64,000 bases of DNA from Angiostrongylus vasorum (lineage: Eukaryota; Nematoda; Chromadorea; Rhabditida; Metastrongylidae). Position 1 is the stretch's first letter; each line of letters starts with the position of its first letter. The notes beneath the pieces are model-generated. The model saw nothing but the letters and a program-made list of their open reading frames with translations, made no database searches and had not been told where the DNA came from. Positions 57,901 to 64,000 of the stretch are shown one piece after another. Position numbers and translations under genes: made by a program. Where the stretch lies: positions 3,100,001 to 3,164,000 of the forward strand of contig JADANN010000108.1 of the NCBI GenBank assembly GCA_018806985.1. The letters are read 5' to 3'.

Positions 57901-60900
57901 GATACAGTGACTTCAGGTCGGAACTACTTAGTTCTAAAATCTTCACTACAGGCATTTAGGCATGAAAGTTATGACGTCGAGGGAAGTTTTCTGTCTTGCG
58001 AATCCTATTCTTCAAGGGCAGCAGTTTTGGTATGGAAGCAGCGGATCTTACAATTGGTAGAGCAACCGCTCGAGGACAATGCAACAAAGAGAATCGATTT
58101 TTTTTAACCATCATTACTACTAACAGCAACACAGTAATGTTGCCGTCACATCTTTTACAAATGCGTCATGAGGTGCTCGCTTCTATTCACTGCGATTCTA
58201 TGCGGCATTCACATCGCAACCGTGCTCTGAACATCCAGATCGAATGCTTGATGCTTATCAATAAGCCAGTACATTGGCCATTTGAACCCAGCTTAGACGG
58301 TGTTGGTTTTTAAAATTTAGAAAGACATTTGCCTTTCTCCGCGCCATCCTGGTAGCTCTCTAAATACATTGTTATCCTTTAGAGTAAATATGAAGATCTT
58401 ACCGTCCCTTATGGCTGCGAACCCTTTCAATACCTTCGGCGTAACTGGAGACGAACACTGACGGTACCTGGGACTCCATGTAGCGCCACATCCGCTGGTA
58501 TATTTGGACCGACGAGTACTACAAAACAAAGCCATTACTTCACTATTTCCACTCTTGTCTTTTATGTTTCTACTGGGAAATGCACGATTTTTCGTGAACA
58601 CAGTGCATTGAAGAATCAAGCAAAATATTTCAGGCTATCCGAAAGATAATGTCAGATCAGCAAACACAAAGTCAGGGAGTTCACAAAATCACATTGTCAC
58701 TCCGTAATCAATCCTGCCTCTTTCCATAAACAGACCACTCGCGCTAACCGTTTTTCAATCACCTTGATGATCACTATTTGAAAAATCTTCAGTAGTCAAG
58801 CCACTGGTGAAAAAAAATTTCAGGTGATTCACAGGTGGTTTCGTACTCCACGTGATTCAGTAGATAACCTTATACGTCGTTGGCGAGGATGTGAGGATTC
58901 TGATAATTCTTATTTCGATTAATAAAACATACGCCTAACGTATTTTGAGTTGGGTTTAAGAACCCGACATTACTTCCCGAACACCTAAACCAACTATACA
59001 CAGTCAGTTAAAGGAGGTAACAATGGTCTTTCTGATTAGTTGTGTTTACTGAGCCTTTTCTTTACGACACTCACCTTGAAAAACGACGCGGTAGAACCAC
59101 CACCTTGAATTCCATATTTGATTTTCGTCTGCTTAGCAAGGTCCTCAACGCTTTCTATGGGCGCCTGCATTTTCTCGAGAGTCAGGAAAGCAGCCAGGTT
59201 GGCAGTGTATGAAGAAACAATGATCATCGTAAAGAACCACCATGCAGATGAGGCGATGCGTCCGGACACTGACCTGAATTCCGTTCAGAAATGCGCAATA
59301 GTCGACAAGAAATCACTAACCCCAATAGGGAATTTGTCCACAGCCTTACTGTATTGAAAAGTTTTTTTGCCCATCACGAGGACCGTTAGGTGAAATTATT
59401 CGATGAACACCTATAGAATGGGAGCACACAAAAAGTGCAGACTGATTTCCACCACAATGTGTTGCACTGTTGTATGGATCTACATGTTTGTACGTCATCT
59501 CTTTAAACCAGTTTGACAGCAATAAAAATTGGATGGTCGGTAACATGACGGAAATCCATGGTCACAGTAATTGCAACTTGTTAGGCTTACGTTTGCGTAA
59601 GTCGACACGTGTGGCGCAGTGGTCGGAGGCGCCCTGCAACACACGGATCGATCCACGCGCCCATGTCTCACCAAGTCTTCCATCCCTTCGGGGTCGGCAA
59701 ATTGCTACCAGACTTGTCTGGGAGGATAGTAGCACTGGCTCGATACATCGGTAGGCCACCGCGAGTCGTTATAAAGGCCATATATGCATTCAATCACCTC
59801 CAAACGATGCTTAATGAAGTCGAATGCATGGCGCATCCCTCGGGGATTGATCAACACCGAGACCTTTTTATTTTCTTTTACGTTTGCGTATACTTTGTCA
59901 GTAGAGGTGAATGAAATATTTTGTACATTCTGCGTCGAACAATCGTTTTTGAGTCGGCGGCTCAACACCTACGACAGAACTTGCACGGAATCCTCGTGAA
60001 GTTACCAGACGATTGCATCGAAACAGTCGATTGTGTCGGGATAATCTGGTCCACAAAACGGCCACAGATATCGTCGAATTACCGCATAATGCGTGCTTAG
60101 TTTGTCGTTCTTCCAGATGGGGTTCAGATCAACAGGCATAACTGCAAAATTATGAGCACAGCACGTTAAGAACACCCTTCACTCATCTTCTCCAACGTCC
60201 GTTGATGAAGTATTACACTTCAGCTGTTTTGAAAGCTTGTTACTACATCGCCGTCGAGCAAACTAGCAAGCCAGAGGTCCATTACCTATGCCAGATCATA
60301 CTCTTGCTCCTCGTAAACTCATTGGACATTTGCATCGAAGACATCTCTTTGCCTATATCACCTCGAAATGTTCACTCAAGTATGTCTGGATCTTTTAATT
60401 CACAGTGGTAGTTCAACGTTCCACCTACTGCAGGCTATGATGATTAATTTCGGTTAGCAGACGTCACCCTGTCGTAGAGCTCCCTCATTTTGTCTAACCT
60501 TATGGTGGTGGAATAGCGATATTTTCATTTTGAGATTTATTCGGATATTTTCAGGTTTCTTCATCTTCAGATTTTTTTGTTGCGAAGGAAGAACTATAGG
60601 AATGTTCGTCGTAGAAACCCCTTAGTCGTTGTAGAACAGAACCACAGTGATGCTGAGATATTTGCAGAACCCGAACCCCAAACCATATTCGAACCCGCGA
60701 CTGCCCTTTCCAGGATTCAGATGTTTTCCATTGCTCCATCGAGGTCTTTGATTTGACTGTTTCTAAGCCAGTTTTCTTTACCCTAGCGGTGCTATCAAGA
60801 TCAGCCGTCAACGAGAATTATCCTGGGAGCATAAATCGGTATTGAACTTAATTAAGCTGAAGTTATAGTCGAAATCACAATGCTAAACTTTCATTTACTG

Positions 60901-63454
60901 CCTATTTTTTTTCATGGTAGGTTATTGTGTGACATATAACCCGATGCTGATATGAGAGCAAAACTCGGGCCCTTGTGAATTCCCGGAAAGGGTAGTCGCG
61001 GGTTCGAAGCACATTTGAGGTTCCGGGTTTGGCTCATATGGTTGTTTTTTCGCATAATACCCTGCCATGAAAAAAAAGTCATAGGTGCTAAATGAATGTT
61101 GGAAATAGTCAAGGAATAATTCATCGTTTCTATCAAAATCTGATTAACGACCAAAGCGAAAGCCTTCTTCAGATTTATAAGTATGAGACAGAACGATCCA
61201 CTGGTTTCGTGAGAGCTTTCGGGAGCTTCGCAACTATATAAATATGGTCGTGCCGAGAACATTGTTAATGTTATGCAGGTCCTTATTCTTGACGAATAGA
61301 ACGGCGCATCTGATTTACCGCTGAGTGAGTTCCTACGTATATGTACTCCTCATATATTTTTGACTTGGTATATCCATTCATGGCGTTTTCTTCGCGTCCA
61401 AATTTAATTTCGCCGTGGCCAGACATTTTGCTCATATGTAGATTTCTAATCGAGGCGAAGAAGAAGGTCAGATAAGGCTGCTAGAGGAAGGTCATAGCCA
61501 TCCTACACCAGATGATGTTAACAGAGTGTAGACATGGATAACAATGACAACGGTGTGCTTACTGGATAATCTCGTGGATCAATTCAAAATATAAGGTGGT
61601 CGTCTTGATCTACTAATTGACGACATTCCAGTAGGGATTTAAGCTCCCCAATTTCCAATCAGTCCTTTCTTTTGTCCTTTCTTTGTCCTTTCTCTCATGT
61701 ACACTTCTATTAGATGACTTTTTTTGCACCACTTATAACGCTTTGTTGTCTTTGATATCATCTTTCGCAACCACTTTCGCCCAAAACTTTGAGATTTCTT
61801 CACTCAGATTTCATGTTTCGCTCCTCTTTGTGGAAGAATGATTTCAGCTCCAAAAATGGCTTGGAACTCTAAGTCGACGGGGTCATACAAAATGATTCTA
61901 CTTTACCAGTTCGATGTCGGAACAGACAAACCAGAAATGGTCAAAGTCTGCGTAATTTGGTGTTCTTCCAACAAAGATTGCGATTGCTCTGAAAAAATAA
62001 GCACACGGACAGATGTTTTCTCATCCGTAGGTGGTCGACATAGCATTCGAATTTGAATGTCCTGTCAACGTATGAAACGAGTAAGCTTTTTCGAGAAGTG
62101 AGACATCCTCCTACGTACTTTGTTCTCATTCCAGAAAAGATATGAGCTCCTTAATTTCCATTCGGTGGTATTTCTCCTTTCCTTCAGTTACACTTCTATT
62201 GCATCACTTTTTTTGCATCACTTATAACACTTTGGTGTCTTTCGTATCATCTCTCACAACCCTGAATTTCGGTTGGAACCAAGTGGTCTGTACTAACAGT
62301 CCTTCAAGTGATTGTAACACACTAGCAAGACATAAAAAAATGATATGATCAATGAAATCCGTGAAGTGTAGGAGCTCACCTTGGTAAGATATCCGTTCCT
62401 TGTTGCATAAACGCAGCCAAAGTAAACCATAGGCAATTATAGACAGAAAAGTCATTGGAAATGGTGAAACCGCCTCGAGCGGTTTCTTCTACTCTCCACT
62501 CATATGGAGAAAATCGCGACACGAGAAATATCACTACAGATACCTCGAAAAAAAAGGTTAGTTAGAAGCTGTTTGTAGATGTTTGTAAAACTCGCAGTAC
62601 TAACTCCGATGTACGCAAATATGATGTACATCCAAATCTCAGTGCTGAGCGGTTGCATGAACGAAAACACGGAAAACTCCTGCTTGTCCGGTTTCTTGAT
62701 CATAATCGAAATACCGGTGGTCATGAATGGCTTCGAGAAGTCAACGACGCGCTCACGTTCCTGAACAAACTATCCTTGGAACTTGATTGAGCAAATTCCT
62801 ATGAGCTATGCTTATGATACTAGTATACTACTTCTTAGATATCGAATTTGAATTCAAACGAGAATATCACTTTTAATTTTCGCCTATTAAGGTTTTTTTT
62901 ACTATCCATATGGATCCATCTCATGTGAGAGACCAAGTAATGATACAAAAGAGTAGAAAGTAGTCCTCGAGCGTCCACGGGAAATAAGGACCACCTACGC
63001 CAGGAGAGCCTCATGACACCCCCACCTCAGGCATACTCTCTACAAAAGCTTCGTGCTTCATATGGAACTATGACACTCTTCATGTTTCTCAAAACAGCGA
63101 AGACTATAGAACAGATTGCTTTGTAGTAGAGGCTTTTCACAGAGTACTCGCCCCAATATTTTTTGCTGAAATTATTTAAGATTTGAGTATACTTGCCTGA
63201 TTTATTGTGAGCGAAGCGACGGCAACGTCTGCACGACCGTTGAGTAGATCTCCCATCATGCCGTCCCAGCTGCCGTCCGCTAGCTTTGATCCGGTCTTGT
63301 CCACTAGGTAGACTTCGAAATTGAAGCCTTCGATACGATCGGCCAGCAGCTTCAACAAATCGATACAATATCCCTCGTACTTGTTGTTTCCTTGGCATTC
63401 AGTTCGGTTGTTCTGCTCCAGACATTCGCGTTTAGTCATCACGAACGGGGCCAC
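54906..63454 (-). CDS. glr-1: AMPA/kainate-type ionotropic glutamate receptor subunit, GLR-1 type, 5' part beyond window
   Basis: Postsynaptic glutamate-gated cation channel. Exons in coding order: 63197-63454, 62605-62760, 62380-62543, 59075-59273, 58403-58518, 56599-56672, 56018-56184, 55409-55573, 55180-55285, 54906-55016. Exon 1 here is S1 of the ligand-binding domain ([10 protein letters not shown]). The SLTIN..ER motif carries the conserved Thr and Arg that contact glutamate and is split by an intron. M1 is [15 protein letters not shown]; the pore loop is [11 protein letters not shown] with Gln at the Q/R site; M3 carries [11 protein letters not shown]2 has GGGST and [10 protein letters not shown], the Ser-Thr and Glu ligand contacts; M4 is [22 protein letters not shown]. 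The last exon ends in Asn-Thr-Ala-Val, a class I PDZ ligand known from GLR-1. Exon 55180-55285 is one base too long for its phase (five T at 55281-55285 on the plus strand). The amino-terminal domain and signal peptide lie past 64,000. GLR-2 is the closest alternative; the tail favours GLR-1. Confidence 0.93.
55620..55790 (-). repeat. SINE-B1 copy in a glr-1 intron
   Basis: Tail-first on the plus strand (ACAACGATGCTGAGATATTC), B-box GATCGAACCACG, head GCAGTGTGTAATGCGC on the minus strand; in the intron before the M4 exon. Confidence 0.75.
56990..57375 (-). repeat. SINE-C copy in a glr-1 intron
   Basis: Full-length on the minus strand: GGGGGCGAATAGCACAGTGG head at 57,372, tail at about 56,995 (CTGTGCGGATTCCAGGG on the plus strand). 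Confidence 0.8.
57420..57720 (-). repeat. SINE-C copy in a glr-1 intron
   Basis: Second minus-strand copy just beyond the first; head GTGGGAGGGTAGCAGAATGG at 57,720, B-box TTGGTTCGATCCC near 57,670. Confidence 0.78.
59605..59873 (+). repeat. SINE-A copy in a glr-1 intron
   Basis: Full-length plus-strand copy (ACACGTGTGGCGCAGTGG head), antisense to glr-1, in the M2-M3 intron. Confidence 0.87.
60003..60142 (-). CDS. Coding-like exon nested in a glr-1 intron, product unknown
   Basis: A 140-nt segment sits between a good acceptor (TTTTGCAG) and a donor (TG/GTAACT) and is open in only one frame. It encodes [18 protein letters not shown], then [16 protein letters not shown] and [10 protein letters not shown]. 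It lies in the 3.1-kb intron between the M2 and M3 exons of the receptor gene, on the same strand, but does not belong to that protein: the receptor exons join in phase without it. It could be an exon of a nested gene or a leftover of a mobile element. No partner exon with matching phase was found. Confidence 0.3.
60640..61080. repeat. Head-to-head pair of SINE-B1 copies in a glr-1 intron
   Basis: Minus-strand copy about 60,640-60,890, plus-strand copy about 60,925-61,080 with GTAGTCGCGGGTTCGAAGC (a near-consensus B box) and tail CGCATAATACCCTGCC. Confidence 0.72.
61085..62375. other. Part of the M2-M3 intron of glr-1
   Basis: Holds a diverged duplicated block: 61,690-61,785 and 62,180-62,265 share ACACTTCTATT and GCA(C/T)CACTTATAACAC-like text, about 480 bp apart. 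A minus-strand frame near 61,330-61,440 ([20 protein letters not shown]) is open but unpartnered. Confidence 0.4.
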
Positions 63455-63719
63455 CTGATAGCACGTTCGTTCAGGAGCGTCAAGTAATCCTTTTTCATAG
63501 CTCTTATATTTGACATCTTATAGTCTTTCACGAATCATATTATTTGAAACTAATTCTTTCCATAAATGTGGTGCTGACGGATGTCGGCTTAACAATATGA
63601 ATTCATTGATTCATTGCCTTGTTTTTCGCGTTTAGGTAGCTCGTACAGTTTTACGTACTAACTGCAAGTTCGTGATGATGTCAAGAAATTGAGAAAACAC
63701 CCTTAGTCTTACTCGGATA

Positions 63720-64000
63720 CTTGGATGACCCGTCTTCACTGGTTGCGCCGATCCCAGCACAATCTCCATTCTGCGGTGATTTGATAGTTTAGCCATTGTA
63801 GTTCCCTGGAGTCCCGAAGACAACCTGACCAAAGTCGGCCCCAGGTCGTCACCATCACAGAAGGTCGCCGCTTTTGTGGATCAGAGAGAAATTTACCACC
63901 ATGCGACTAGTTTGATACCAGGACAGTGGTGGATCCTGCACTCTTAGCTGGGTTTCCTGATGGAGACGCCGGACTCATTCTCAGCTTGGGAGACCATGCC
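63720..64000 (-). repeat. Repeat D copy, cut by window end
   Basis: GCACAATCTCCATTCTGCGG to TCAGCTTGGGAGACCATGCC; the extension would lie past 64,000. Probably inside a glr-1 intron. Confidence 0.75.

Noticed and set aside
59346..59546. 66-codon minus frame containing NGPRDG as a possible M2-M3 linker exon
   Set aside because: The true pore-loop exon was found at 62380-62543 and joins directly to 59075-59273.
60003..60142. Additional glr-1 exon
   Set aside because: M2 and M3 exons join in phase without it and the peptide has no counterpart in glutamate receptors.

Overview
The window looks like nuclear DNA from a clade V (strongylid or hookworm-like) nematode. Genes are split into short exons of 60-200 nt with phase-consistent GT-AG introns. 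The recognisable proteins match Caenorhabditis neuronal proteins very closely. Introns and intergenic DNA are full of tRNA-derived SINEs and decayed RTE-clade retrotransposons. There is no sign of bacterial, viral or organellar sequence.

Two glutamatergic-synapse genes lie on the minus strand. An eat-4-type vesicular glutamate transporter spans about 3,383-25,025 in at least 13 exons; the far N-terminus was not found. A glr-1-type AMPA/kainate receptor spans 54,906-63,454 in 10 exons, from the first half of the ligand-binding domain to a C-terminal PDZ ligand; its amino-terminal domain lies beyond the right edge. EAT-4 loads glutamate into synaptic vesicles and GLR-1 senses it on the postsynaptic cell, so a presynaptic and a postsynaptic gene sit about 30 kb apart on one strand. 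Between them, on the plus strand at 50,218-52,810, is an F-box gene whose exons were assembled here by eye. A four-exon, 148-codon gene of unknown function was assembled on the minus strand at 33,772-34,428. Isolated coding-like exons occur at 48,677-48,916 (minus), 60,003-60,142 (minus) and 37,875-38,042 (plus).

Repeats dominate the rest. Four decayed RTE-type retrotransposons were recognised: 7,340-8,180 (minus), 10,590-14,222 (plus, interrupted), 11,630-13,540 (minus, inserted into the previous one) and 21,130-22,660 (minus). Three tRNA-derived SINE groups were defined: SINE-A, about 275 bp; SINE-B, two subtypes, often in head-to-head pairs; and SINE-C, about 300-370 bp. A fourth family (repeat D) has no clear tRNA head. 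There is also a foldback element at 18,180-18,456, a perfect 140-bp inverted duplication at 43,570-43,884, a compound GT/TATG microsatellite at 43,324-43,518, and a 68-bp tandem duplication that copies a splice donor at 23,953-24,088.

Split genes were assembled by reading splice sites and phases by eye. Small one-base inconsistencies occur in eat-4, glr-1 and the F-box gene. They are flagged as possible assembly errors or real lesions.
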